This document shows, piece by piece, positions 46,761 through 57,169 of a stretch of 64,000 nt of DNA. This stretch comes from Amphiura filiformis (lineage: Eukaryota > Echinodermata > Ophiuroidea > Amphilepidida > Amphiuridae), in the NCBI RefSeq assembly GCF_039555335.1, contig NC_092628.1, positions 100,893,893-100,957,892 on the forward strand. The letters run 5' to 3'. Each line of letters begins with the position of its first letter. Positions within the stretch are counted from its first letter, which is position 1. A model generated the notes under the pieces. That model did no database searches and was not told the origin of the DNA. It worked only from the letters and a program-made list of their open reading frames with translations. The position numbers and the translations under genes were made by a program.

Positions 46761-46784
46761 CGAATTTATAAAAGGTTTGTGGGT

Positions 46785-47328
46785 GTGACGGTAATCAACG
46801 AATAACAAAGTGACCAGAAAAAAGTGCAGGTCATGACACATCTGTCCAAAAAAATCTGGAGAAAGAGTGGTTGGTGAAAGAAACGCCATTTTGGAGAAAG
46901 CAGCGCAAGGAGATAAATGTTTGGAGAAAGCAGCGCAAGGAGATCATTGTTTGGAGTAAGCAGCACCATTTTTGTGTGGGGTTTTTATACGCAAGGATAT
47001 TTATAAGCACAAGTGCAAGTGTACAAAGGACTTCGCTGATTTTCGCTGGACAAGTGATTAAGGATATTTACATCAGCCGTCCAGAACATTGCACGAACTC
47101 TGTTATCTTCAAGAAGAAGAAAGCTGGCTAATTACTAATAAGTTAAAACATTATTGTGATTATGTGATTATTTTTGTATGTGCATTTGTTGTCATATATT
47201 GTACCAATCATATTTTGCTTTCAATTAAAGACTTAGATTTTGTTAGCTTAATCAAACAGTGTGTTGTGCATTCGTGTGAGTTCGGGTAAAAGGTGATTTT
47301 GGTCTTGAGTCATCTACGACTCGTAACA
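46785..47328. other. possible solo LTR-like segment (weak)
   Basis: Starts TGTGACGG and ends CTCGTAACA, with attaaag near 47225 as a possible polyadenylation signal. No target duplication is visible, so this is only a suggestion. Includes a 27-bp tandem repeat (ttggagaaagcagcgcaagg) at about 46890-46965. Confidence 0.2.
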
Positions 47329-47329
47329 C

Positions 47330-47950
47330 TATACCGACCTTCGTATTACAACAGCAATGTATAAATAAAACTTCGCATAAACTTGAGTTTTGCTAATGGC
47401 AGGGCGTGTCTATATTATCTTCACCGCTTTAACCACAAAATCAAAATTTCGTTTCTATCGTAAGAAGTGATTATATATTATTTTCGTACGAGTGCATCTG
47501 ATAATAAATGACAATTGATCGTGATTGGTACAAAATCATGATTGCATTCTGACCCGAATATATGATTTATTTATCGAATACAATACAACCAACAATAAAA
47601 GAACATATTGAGTACGAATGGACTAAACCTGTGTATTTTGCTAAATATTTTTTAATATTACGCACTTAAAAGTTTATTTTTGTAGACGTTCATTCAGATT
47701 GTGATTATTTGTGTTCCAGGTTTGGAATTGTATTTTCTCCACATAATATTAATTTTCACTCTCAGATATGTGCAATTTTTTTTAAGCCAAACAAATGAGA
47801 AAAAACAAAACAAATGAAACTCGGCGTTACATTCCAGCACCTGTATATATGCCTGTATCCACAATATCAATAGTCAGTCAGTCGTTAAAGTGATTCTCCG
47901 GCAAGCATAACATTATGTCTTACAAGTTAGAAAAATAATTATCAAGCACG
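47330..47950. other. no gene recognised
   Basis: AT-rich spacer. Confidence 0.4.
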
Positions 47951-48992
47951 AATCACATGGTTTTATTTAAAACAAACTCATATTGACCATAAAAACGAAT
48001 AAAAACAATCGGCTCTCAACACGCGATATTCAAAATTCCCGCGCCGAAAGTACAATGACGTAATGGTTATTTGTGCTCAATTGTCGTCAGCCTTCATTGT
48101 ATTATTGGGACTACACCACATTTCGCCATAATTCATTCTAGAAACGCTTGCTGTTAGAATAAGAAAAATTTTAATGCTAAATTATTGCACATTCTAGGGA
48201 AGCGTGGTTACCGTTTTGAAATAACCGAGTGAGAGGGTTTTCAAGAAAATATTTTTCCTGTCAAAACTGAAGCATCCTCTGTATAAAAGAAAATATGAAT
48301 ATTAACTGCACATCATATATAACGATTCGTGATACCCAATTGTGGCACATTTGATGTCGTTTATGATGCAGAGAATTTTATTTTAATTTTATATACGCCA
48401 ACATATTTTTTTTAATTGAGCAAGAATAAGGATAGCATTTTACTGACCATGGAAATGTACTGACACCGTGCGAGCACATGTCAAAATCGATATAATGTAT
48501 TGTCCATATAGACGCGCATTTATCATGTTTATTCTCGGATTAACAACAATTGAGCGCTATTAATACACATTAATGTTTTTAGGGAAATAAAATTCCAAAA
48601 TATGGTACGTTTTCTGCTTCTGCTTGTCACGTGGTAGGCCTATATTAAAGTTGCGATTATATCTTCAAATAAGTTTCAAATGGATTCCATCAAGACAAGT
48701 GGCCGAGTGGTCTAAGGCGCTAGGCTCATAGAGCATATCCAAAGCGGCGTGCTGCGCCGTGAGTTCGAACCCCGCCTCTGCCAAATTTTAAAAGAAGTAA
48801 AATTAAAATTAAATTTTAACTCTTTTTAAATTTCATATTGGGGAAATGTGACTGGGAGAATTTATGTTTGGCGTGGAGTGGTGTGTATTGGGACGTAATT
48901 GCACTCAATAATTTCGAATATCGCGTGTTGAGAGATAAATGTTTTTATTCGTTTTTATGGTCACTGTTTGTTTTAAATAAAAGCACGTGATT
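47951..48992. mobile_element. 1-kb foldback element carrying a tRNA-like sequence
   Basis: Arm 47951-48036 (ttttatttaaaacaaac, gaccataaaaacgaataaaa, ctctcaacacgcgatattc) is mirrored at 48910-48992. Between the arms is ~870 bp of AT-rich DNA with the tRNA-like sequence at 48693-48783. No transposase. Confidence 0.7.
48693..48783 (+). tRNA. class II (Leu/Ser-type) tRNA-like sequence, probably pseudo
   Basis: tggccgagtggtctaaggc is a textbook A box/D-arm of a Leu tRNA, and gagttcgaacccc is a good B box. A long variable arm GGCG-TGCT-CGCC is present. The acceptor arms (AGACAAG and CTCTGCC) do not pair, and the anticodon stem cannot be drawn cleanly even if an intron is allowed. I read it as a degenerate tRNA-derived sequence inside the foldback; a divergent functional gene is less likely. 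Confidence 0.45.
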
Positions 48993-49852
48993 GGCATGGA
49001 CATTCCATAGATTCACATGTGCAACGAGAAATCAGTTGGAATAATATTTGTTTTTATTAAAAAAGATTTTGTCACAAAAAAGCGCCTAAAGCTATTTTTT
49101 CAGTACCTTTCCAATCGCGTGGAAATTGCAATTTTGAAACATTCTCTTGCGCAAATGTCACAATGTTGCTATACATGTACATGGATGGTAGTATGCTGAA
49201 TATGTTTTGTAAAAAGCTTTGAAATTACAACGATATCACTAGTTTTTATTCAATCAATGTACATTAATATTGACCCCTACATCGATTACATAAAAGCTAT
49301 ATGGATTAGACAGAAAAGGAATGGTTATATTTGTCTTTATTCAAGAGAAGTTATAATAATATCCAACATGATAACATCTGCATATCACGTAAGTCACTCG
49401 TAATACGCATCGTAAAACACTTTCCATAAAATATAGTAGTCCTTATTAATTTTGGATATAAGTAATTTGCAGATTAATCCATTTGTGGATCATAAATGAT
49501 TCCATGGTGATACAAGCAACAAAATACACTCATTGTGGGTCACTTATGAAAAAGACGTTATAAGCAACCACAAAATTACAAAATATGAATGTTACAATAG
49601 ATCAATGATTTTTATATATTATTTTTTTATATATTATTGTTAATTTTGTTGGTGTTAAAAATTGACATGTTGGTTTGATTTGATTTGTGTAATGTTGGTG
49701 TACTTCAATACGCAATTTTAAATTTCTCTAATCTTGCTAATTGTTCAATATTGTTATATAGCCCAGTATATATCGGGGTTTAATGTGCACACCTCCACCC
49801 AACCCCACGGACTCTACCAAACCAACTGATTTTGGACGTGCTTAAAATTTGG
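48993..49852. other. no gene recognised
   Basis: AT-rich spacer; the frame at 49017-49199 shows no family signal. Confidence 0.4.
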
Positions 49853-50348
49853 ATTTGCTTAAAAAGTTACCTTTTTCAAAGTCTTGGTTAGCAGGACAAG
49901 ACCCCTAACACCAACAAATGTGGTGTAATTTACCAAATCAGCTGCCCCGAATGTGAGAACACTTATGTTGGCGAGACAAGTAGAACTTTTGGCACCCGGT
50001 TCAAAGAACACACTAAAACCACCACCACCCGAACAGCAGTCGGTGACCACAAAGCTGATCACAAACACGACATCAGCATGGACGATGTGGAAGTCATCGG
50101 CAGGGAGGATCGTTTCTGGAACAGAAAGATCAGGGAAGCCATAGAGATAAAGACACTAAAACCTACACTCAACAGGGACGCCGGATACGACCTGCCCGCC
50201 ATCTACAATAATCTGCTGACACTTGACCACCCATCGGGTGGTCATGTGACCGGAGAGTTGTAAACACTACGCTGAATGAAGATGCCGTAATGGTGTCGCA
50301 AGCTACGTCGCTGCTAAGCAAGACTCTGAAAGAGGTAACTTTTTAAGC
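49853..50348 (+). mobile_element. Penelope-like element remnant bounded by inverted repeats
   Basis: TTTGCTTAAAAAGTTACC (49854) and its complement GTAACTTTTTAAGC (to 50348) enclose a GIY-YIG reading frame. The inverted ends extend ~38 bp (cagagtctt(g/t)gttagcag). The same ends without the gene occur as a 120-bp palindrome at 57033-57152. The reverse transcriptase of the parent element is missing. Confidence 0.65.
49895..50263 (+). pseudogene. GIY-YIG endonuclease domain of a Penelope-like element
   Basis: One open frame of ~123 codons to TAA at 50261-50263. It contains NKCGVIYQISC..C, then TYVGETSRTFGTRFKEH, then REDRFWNRKIREAIEI and LNRDAGYDLP. GVIY and YVG are the GIY-YIG pair, with the C-x-C spacing and the conserved Arg and Glu typical of the endonuclease at the C-terminus of Penelope-like retroelements. 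No in-frame ATG precedes the domain; it is the 3' end of a longer ORF that has lost its reverse transcriptase. The frame is intact, so the copy is fairly young. Confidence 0.8.
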
Positions 50349-51209
50349 AACTTTTTTAGGTTCCTTTTATTCAAGATGTTAACAAAATATAATTCCCGAC
50401 ATTTTGAAGGTCAAAGGTCGACACAGTGATCAAATTTCAAAGTTGCTCAAAGCTGGTTTAAAAGCGCGCCAAATTATTTCTCTCATTTCAAGGATTCAGA
50501 CAAAATTATAGTTTGACCTACCTGCGACATACCGTTCTTGAGTTATAATCAAAAAAGGTCAAATCTTGGGGATAGTCAGTTTTAATTATGCTCCGATTTC
50601 AACGCAAAGAAGTAAAGTAAGGAAGGAATTCTGTCAGGCTCTGGTCATTGCATGTTAACACGACAGACCCGTCAGACCGTCGGTTTCGAGATTCTATCGA
50701 GCTTATTTTCATAATAAGTGAGTCAAAGCATGTACTTCCATGGTCAAAGGGAGACTAACTGCCTCTTTTGGTACTTGCATAACCATTTGATCTTTTGTAA
50801 TATTATTTTTTATCATTTATGGCGACCATCTGACAAATGGCGGCCATCTTGGATTTTTAATTGGCTAACGTTTCCCCTAATAAGTGTTCCAAAGGAATTG
50901 TATGTGCCGATTTTGTTGCTTGTATCACCTTGGGCTCAATTGGGTCTCTAATCTGCAGTACTATTAAAAAACAAACCTATGTTTCTAATACAAGTGGCTA
51001 TTTTTCTTATACTCCATTACGGTTGTTAATATCCTCAATTACACGTTATTTCGTTAATCAGTCTGCAGCACAATACAAATAAAACACAAAGAGGTCCCGA
51101 GTGAAATCAAAATTAAATTAACACTTCCTGTTCATAAATATGCATGTACCTTAGACAATTCTTATAATTTTTGCTATTTGTTATTTTGACAATGTCAGTA
51201 TCAACAGGT
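50349..51209. other. no gene recognised
   Basis: One more DR1-like AAGGTCAAAGGTC at about 50408. Otherwise no supported features. Confidence 0.4.
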
Positions 51210-51296
51210 AAGCCGTTGGATTGAAAATTGTTGTCAGGCTTTTGTTATAGGCGTGGCTCTGACGAAACCTTCACAACTGTTTCAACCCGACGGCTT
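51210..51296. mobile_element. 87-bp MITE, copy 1
   Basis: Ends AAGCCGTTGGATTGA and TCAACCCGACGGCTT are inverted. The interior ttataggcgtggctctgacg is shared with the copy at 53624-53710. Confidence 0.65.
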
Positions 51297-52741
51297 ATCC
51301 GTTGAAACTTGTTGATTAGTGTTATGGATTGCCTCTGTCGACTTGTGTTTCTTTTCTGTTGTTCCTCTTGTTTAAAATGTGTAGTGGCTGCCTGCCACAG
51401 CTGCTTATCATATTGTACATATTTAATACATAGCAGCTCCCGGTAGCAGCTATGAGAGTTACGAGGCTTGGTGTTACGCAATTGATGAATAATTCTTGGA
51501 ACATAACATACTAGTATTGTGATACATAATGACACTTTATTATCTAACACCTGTGATTATTCAATAAACAACTTTTGTAAGATCAACTTACAATAATAAT
51601 AATGTGAAAAACATCGCAGACCAGCTTCCGGCACTTCAACACTCTTACAAAAATAGTTGCATCACTTATTTATATATTTTGGCACTGTTAGTGATAATAG
51701 TACTTTTAAATTACGTGCATATTCAATTTGTGCATATTTGTTCATATTCAATTTGATTACAAGTACAATAGTAAGAAATGTAGCCAAATTATGCCCATCC
51801 CGGGAGTGCACATCGGTCCGAATTGACGCGGATCTCCCTACCGTGTGTGGAATCATCTGCTATATCATGATATACAATAGTATTATCTAATATTTTTATC
51901 AAGGCATCTGCGGACTCTACGAATAGCATTTTTGTCTTCCACTTATAAGCGAAGTCTTTCCGCTCGATTTGGCCCGACATACAGTTATTATAGTTTTATT
52001 CATACAAAGGCAAATATTTATAGCTATATTGTGTATTTCTTTTCTAAAAGTGTTTATTAAGCACTTTGAGGTTTATTATTTGATTTGTGTTTTCTGTTAG
52101 CAGTTGAAAAAAAAACCTGTTTATCATTTTTGGCAAGAATAGACAGTTTAAAGAAAAGGCCGACAATTGCGCCTTCTTACAGTTCCGGCCCTGATATTAT
52201 TCCGACAGCCTGTCACTAATTCCCAATCGATTCGAAACTTTTTTTGAACAGATTTGAAATCTTGAGGCCCTACTCTGTTGTTTTCATTAAAAAAATAAGC
52301 CAGATTCACTTACAATTAATGCCCGAGAGAGGCTGATATATTTCGCTCAGGCGCTATTTTTAAGTGAGACTATACATGGTTACACCAAATGCGGAAGGAT
52401 TTAGTGTTGTTCCCCCTTATAAGGAGAAATTATTTCGTTATAGTTGCGTCAAATAAATTCGTAAAAAAACCAGAACAGGACTGTATATAATCTCAGAGCA
52501 TATCTGTAATAAATAAGGGACTTGGAAAACTCTTCGCGATAAAAACTCAAAGGATGGTGATGCATTTTAACATTTCATTCTTGCAATGCAATAATCATAC
52601 ACCGAGTTACACTGTATATTCACCTCATTTTTTTTCTTCAAATCTTGACAAGTAAAGTCCAAAACTATGAGAAAAATATCATAAAATCTGATGTCCATGT
52701 CCCAAAAAATAGTGTACGCGGGCAAATACGGTTACTAAAGT
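51297..52741. other. no gene recognised
   Basis: Overlapping short frames on the minus strand (51245-51550) show no family. A segment near 52508-52590 (cttcgcgataaaaactc, ggatggtgatgcatttt) recurs, diverged, at 53309-53395. Confidence 0.4.
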
Positions 52742-53097
52742 TTGTTCGGCTTATAATAGGTGAAAAAAGAGACTCATAACATCATGTGCATACAGTTGGG
52801 CGCAGCACTTATGCTACAGTTTGTCCACTCTTAAGTACAAAGTGACAACTCGCGCGTATACAGCGAGTAAACAGTGCGCAGTGCTGCGTCTTTGCTGCAT
52901 GTATGCGTGCCTTCAAAGTCGGCACAATGTGTGCGTCCGCGTCGGTACTTTGTACTTCAGAGTAGACTGAATGTAGTTGCGCGTTGCATAATGCGTGACT
53001 GGTGCACGTTTATGTGAATTTATGCGAGCGTACGTTGGGACTTCATTGACGCCCAGTAAAAAGCACGAATAATTTTCGCCTATCATAAGCCGAACAA
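52742..53097. mobile_element. MITE with TTGTTCGGCTTATAATAGG ends
   Basis: About 25-bp inverted ends at 52742 and 53097. The interior is unusually rich in alternating GCGCGT/GTGCGT words compared with the flanks. Confidence 0.6.
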
Positions 53098-53623
53098 TTT
53101 TTTTAAAGCTATCGCGTATATTGTTTCCGCGTGTATTTACGCTATGACTGCACGTGCATTGGTTTGCGCGTGTATTTACGCGAACCACATCGGTAAGCAT
53201 GTGATAAATTGTGACTATTAGCGAGCTAAAGCGGGAGAAGAGGAAAGAGGGAGAGGGGAAAGTGGAGACGAGAAGGGCAACGAGGAAGAAATAACTAAAA
53301 TTATTCTTTAATAAATTAGGGAGTTGCTAACCGTTCGCGAAAATCTCGGAGGGCGGTGATGCATTTGCAAATTAACACTTATTAACATAATAATGATTTA
53401 CTATGTTTACAGCATAGACTGCTCTTCAAAATTAAAATCGCAATTTTAAATCGCCCCATTTGCAAAACGTCACAAACATCATTGCTGTTATTTATTATGT
53501 TTACGAATCGTGAAAGACTGGTGACCGTTGGTGTTTTAGAATTTTGTACACTGACATTATGAGCTAAACCAACAAATTTGTCTCAGAAAGTCCAACACAG
53601 TTTCAGCGTGTAAGCAGACTAAG
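53098..53623. other. purine-rich spacer
   Basis: A ~75-bp purine run (gggagaagaggaaagaggga and on) at 53230-53293; no gene. Confidence 0.4.
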
Positions 53624-53710
53624 AAGCCGTTGGATTGAAAACTGATGTCCGGCTTTCATTATAGGCGTGGCTCTGACGAAAGCTTGACAACTTTGTCAAT
53701 CCGACGGCTT
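53624..53710. mobile_element. 87-bp MITE, copy 2
   Basis: Same ends and length as 51210-51296, with a handful of substitutions; it lies 32 bp before the next MITE. Confidence 0.65.
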
Positions 53711-53742
53711 ATCCGTTGAGATCTTGCTGCAATTTGCTTATA

Positions 53743-54042
53743 GACGAATCCAACGAGCCAAGTCATGATCAGGATTTGGTCGGCCATAACTGGGTCTCCG
53801 CGACACCAAACTAGTGTTGTGACTGCCCAATTGGGTGGATTAAAGCCGCTTAAAAATCGATGTTAGATTCTTTTGTGTTGTAAACTGTCATCATTCTTTT
53901 GTCTACGTGTAACACGGGTGATAGAATGCAGTTTAAAATACCCTCCATGGCCGCATCATTTCACTTTTAGGTGAGATTGAGCCGACGGGGACCCAGCTAT
54001 GGCTGCCATTGAGGTGTAGGAAAGCGTGAAATTGGATTCTTC
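53743..54042. mobile_element. TATA-duplicating MITE, 300-bp diverged copy
   Basis: GACGAATCCAACGAGCCAAG start and TTGGATTCTTC end, flanked by TATA (53739-53742, 54043-54046). The first ~50 and last ~60 bp resemble 42788-43297; the middle is shorter. Confidence 0.75.
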
Positions 54043-54046
54043 TATA

Positions 54047-54806
54047 GATTCCCGTTGTAAAAGTCTCTCTAATTTATCATATTATTGTACTGTATAGCAG
54101 ACGGCTAACATGACTAATGGCGTTTCTAAAATTTTTACCATTTTCAGGTTTGAGAGAGGCCACGCCTTTTATGCACATACAGTTCCTTTGGTTATTTTTG
54201 GTGCATCTTTAAGGCTGAATGTGACATTAAAAACACCTAAAAGTGGCTTTAGGTTTTACAAATCTCGTAAAAAATAGCAATTTGCCGATTATCGCGATTA
54301 CGATGATTAAGGCGATGCTAATAGAGATACACATATAAATACTATGTTTACATTGCCTTTCCTAAGCTCTCTGTCAAGTTATGACAGCCATATATATCAG
54401 CATCCTACAATATTAACACAACATTGTGTTTTAAAATCCGTAGTACGTCAAACAAGTCCTTGACAAACTTGATTCATTTGACGTCATTTTCACGATGCAA
54501 ATCACAGCGCAATACCTAACTATTTTCTCCCATTTTGCCAATAAACAAGTCGAGTTCGGGATCCACCGACTCCTGGCTTTTTACAAGATTCATTACGTTA
54601 CGCACATGTATCGTGAGGTCCGATCGTAATTCTTCAACATAAATGCTTCTATGTGTATCCAACCTTTTCTTTGAGCGTGTTGAGGCAATCTTTTTTAATC
54701 CTAAAGTCATCGCCAACATGGCCAACTTCGCTCCGTTATTCACGCGGTTATCTTAGAGCAAATCTCGATGTTACAATGTTCCTACTTTGTAAAGTCCGAT
54801 ACTCTT
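54047..54806. other. 3' flank of the GPCR gene
   Basis: Contains a minus-strand ATTAAA (54693-54698 region) about 110 nt past the receptor stop, a possible polyadenylation signal. The small open frame 54516-54743 on the same strand is listed separately. Confidence 0.4.
54516..54743 (-). other. small open frame downstream of the GPCR, unrecognised
   Basis: A 75-codon frame with coding-like composition (RSIYVEELRSDLTIHVRNVM, then LVKSQESVDPELDLF). It opens at GTG; the first ATG is at about codon 9. It is 63 bp behind the receptor stop, on the same strand. It could be 3' UTR, or an exon of an alternative transcript. No family recognised. Confidence 0.25.
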
Positions 54807-56558
54807 TCAAAATGTTCGCTTGGGTGTGCAACCAAATATTTGGCGCAGTTCTTTGAGACAATCTCTTCTAAATCTGTCATTGACTATGGAATAAATGAAT
54901 GGATTAGCAGCGTGGTTAACGATAAAAAGCATTTTCATTACAAGCAGTATAGTTATTACAGTTTCATTAAATCTTTGATCTCTAGTGTCGGGCGTTTCGA
55001 TCAATATCACCGACGATATTAACGTCGGTATCCAGGTCACGTATGTGACAATGGTAACAAGAAGAAGCATGTTTGTTGTTTTGTTTTGCATCCTCTGTGA
55101 AGCAATAGACCGAGTACTTGCTTGACTATTAAAGCTCCCGCCTGGCTGTCTGCGTAAAAATCCACGAAAAGACATCAAAGAACTTTGGCGCTTTCCACCT
55201 CTGCTATTCTCCCGGTCATTGTCGAACTCGTCGTCATACTTTATAGGTTCGAAGTGTCTGTTTTGGAAAAGTGGACTTGGTGCAGGATCAATAACTACCG
55301 GTCCTTTCTTTGGTGACACTGCTGGAGAGGATGGGGCAGTATTGGTTGGCGTTACGGCAAGGCGATTGTTAACCCCGTTGGTCACTGCACCGAGTTCTTT
55401 CGTAACAACGGAAGGTTCTTCAGTTTCGTTTTGATTACTGTTGTCCTCAAGTGCCACCGTTGGAGATTGTTGATTGTCTTCTGAATCATTTGTCACGTCA
55501 TTTGTCGTGTTAATTTGAGATTCATTGTTTGGGGATGTATCATTTGTCTTGCCTTCTTTATCATCGCGTAAATCGACACCATCGTTAGTGTACGCCTCGT
55601 CCTCTTTTTCATGCTTTTGTACTAAATGTTCAGTGCTTCCGCCATCTGGTGTAACAACATTAATCGACGACTCCTCAAGACATTGTACTGCAACACCTTC
55701 GACCCTAATGGTATTGACAGATCCATTGGATTTAGAAGGTGAAGGCTTAGTAGAAATATCATCGTTGTTGACGTGATTAATTGAGCCGTTGGACTTGGCG
55801 GGTGATTGGGTAGTTGAGATCTTACCAATGTTGTCTGTTTCTGCCTCGTCTATTTTAGAAAGAGGGGTACTGCTGCGTCTCGAGGTACTATCTATGCTTC
55901 TCATAGATGCACTTAATCCTGGTCTCATTGATAACGTCGGTCCGAGTACTTTATCTCTTATAGTTGTATAAACCTTACCGTAAAGTGCAGCTACAAGTAC
56001 AAGAGACAAAACGTAGATAGAATACATAGCGCTCGCCCCGATCCATTCAGCAATATCATCCGGGGCGGGCCAACACATATACACAGTCCTGTTGTTGAAA
56101 TTTTCATCCAAAACTGTCCCTTCTATAACGTCCGAAAAAAGTAGAGATGGAGCGCTTACAAAGGCAGCAGCAACGACGCTTAAAACTACAGCAAGTCTGG
56201 CCCGAAATGGAGTGACAATTTTCTCATGGGGTTTGCAGACGGCGTAATAGCGTTCTATAGCGATTACTGTGGTGATGAATAGCGAGTAATAAACACCAAG
56301 AACAACACTAAAGTATCCACCTTGGCACACCAACGAACTTGCAATATCATATTCGAAAAACCAGTAGGCTATCAATGCTGCCGTAGATAGGCATACATAT
56401 AAATCAGCAATAGCTAAGCCTAATATAAAAATATGGGTACTAGTCTTACGTTGTTTCTTGGCGAACACGCGAATGATAAGTGCATTACCTGGTACGCCTA
56501 GTATAAACACCAAAGCATGTAGAACAGTTAGTACCCAAACGTGAAGACTCTGCTCCAT
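54807..56558 (-). CDS. orphan class A (rhodopsin-like) GPCR with giant third intracellular loop
   Basis: Intronless frame of 583 residues from ATG at 56556-56558. Seven membrane segments: TM1 ~7-30 (GN at 24-25), TM2 ~42-65 (LAIAD 48-52), TM3 ~79-101, then ERY at 102-104 in place of DRY, TM4 ~120-141, TM5 ~174-196, TM6 ~496-520 (TWIP where CWxP is usual), TM7 ~535-556 (NPFIY 552-556). Cys78 and Cys162 can form the standard disulfide, and Asn156 is a sequon in loop 2. Unusual points: only ~6 residues before TM1, no Trp in TM4, and a loop 3 of about 300 residues, acidic and Ser/Thr/Asn-rich. The tail is short with Cys576 as a possible lipid site. It resembles amine/peptide receptors in general, but I cannot name a ligand. 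Confidence 0.93.
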   Translation of the reverse strand: MEQSLHVWVLTVLHALVFILGVPGNALIIRVFAKKQRKTSTHIFILGLAIADLYVCLSTAALIAYWFFEYDIASSLVCQGGYFSVVLGVYYSLFITTVIAIERYYAVCKPHEKIVTPFRARLAVVLSVVAAAFVSAPSLLFSDVIEGTVLDENFNNRTVYMCWPAPDDIAEWIGASAMYSIYVLSLVLVAALYGKVYTTIRDKVLGPTLSMRPGLSASMRSIDSTSRRSSTPLSKIDEAETDNIGKISTTQSPAKSNGSINHVNNDDISTKPSPSKSNGSVNTIRVEGVAVQCLEESSINVVTPDGGSTEHLVQKHEKEDEAYTNDGVDLRDDKEGKTNDTSPNNESQINTTNDVTNDSEDNQQSPTVALEDNSNQNETEEPSVVTKELGAVTNGVNNRLAVTPTNTAPSSPAVSPKKGPVVIDPAPSPLFQNRHFEPIKYDDEFDNDRENSRGGKRQSSLMSFRGFLRRQPGGSFNSQASTRSIASQRMQNKTTNMLLLVTIVTYVTWIPTLISSVILIETPDTRDQRFNETVITILLVMKMLFIVNHAANPFIYSIVNDRFRRDCLKELRQIFGCTPKRTF

Positions 56559-57032
56559 GATTCAAATGTAGTGAAACCGACGTCAACAAATGTACTACCT
56601 TAGTTGAAACAAGTAATGTCTTCTTTTTAATCAAAAAGTCAGCTCTACGATGATAGAAATCCGTCTTAGAGAGTATTAAGCGTGAACCCCAGGCGTGAAC
56701 TAAAATCAAAACCTTCCTTAACAGTGCGAAGTTGAATACTGCGCAGCATCCTTGGTATCGATCATATGACTTGACAAGATCGCCAGCAGACAATGATATA
56801 TATAGCTTGCGACCTTTTCACTTACAACGCGCCAGTTTATGCGATGATAATATTGAAAGCAGTTGCACGTTTATTTTCAGACTTGATATGCCATGGTTAC
56901 CGGGTATGGTTATGAAAGAATACAAAAAAAGAGTTCGTTAATAATGTTGTAATTCGACATGATACGCGGTATATTTCAAATCGAAATAAAATAATTATGA
57001 TAATCTTAGCAGTGCGGATACTGATTCTTGAC
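56559..57032. other. 5' flank of the GPCR gene
   Basis: Read on the minus strand it includes a TATATATA run near 56797-56804, about 240 bp before the start codon; this could be a core promoter but is unproven. Upstream ATGs exist in this region, so a leader intron is also possible. Confidence 0.3.
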
Positions 57033-57152
57033 ATTTGCTCAAAAAGTTACCTTTTTCAGAGTTTTGGTTAGCAGCGACGTAGCTTACGTGATGGTGTCGC
57101 AAGCTACGTCGATGCTAACAAAGAGTCTGAAAAGGTAACTTTTTAAGCAAAT
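57033..57152. mobile_element. 120-bp palindrome sharing the ends of the Penelope-like remnant
   Basis: ATTTGCTCAAAAAGTTACC ... and its complement, with arms of ~50 bp (cagagttttggttagcagcg, acgtagctt) around a short loop. The termini are those of 49853-50348 with nothing between. It lies ~475 bp upstream of the receptor start codon. Confidence 0.75.
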
Positions 57153-57169
57153 ATGATAATCTTGTTAGG

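Noticed and set aside
46785..47328. A solo LTR
   Set aside because: TG...CA-like ends and a polyadenylation-like word exist, but no target duplication or second LTR; left as a weak note only.
48693..48783. A functional tRNA-Leu with intron
   Set aside because: The acceptor stem does not pair and no clean anticodon stem can be drawn, despite good A and B boxes.
49953..50144. Plus-strand frame overlapping the Penelope-like endonuclease
   Set aside because: Out of frame with the GIY-YIG motifs; a shadow.
55219..55971. Plus-strand frames opposite the GPCR loop 3
   Set aside because: Antisense shadows of the Ser/Thr-rich receptor loop.
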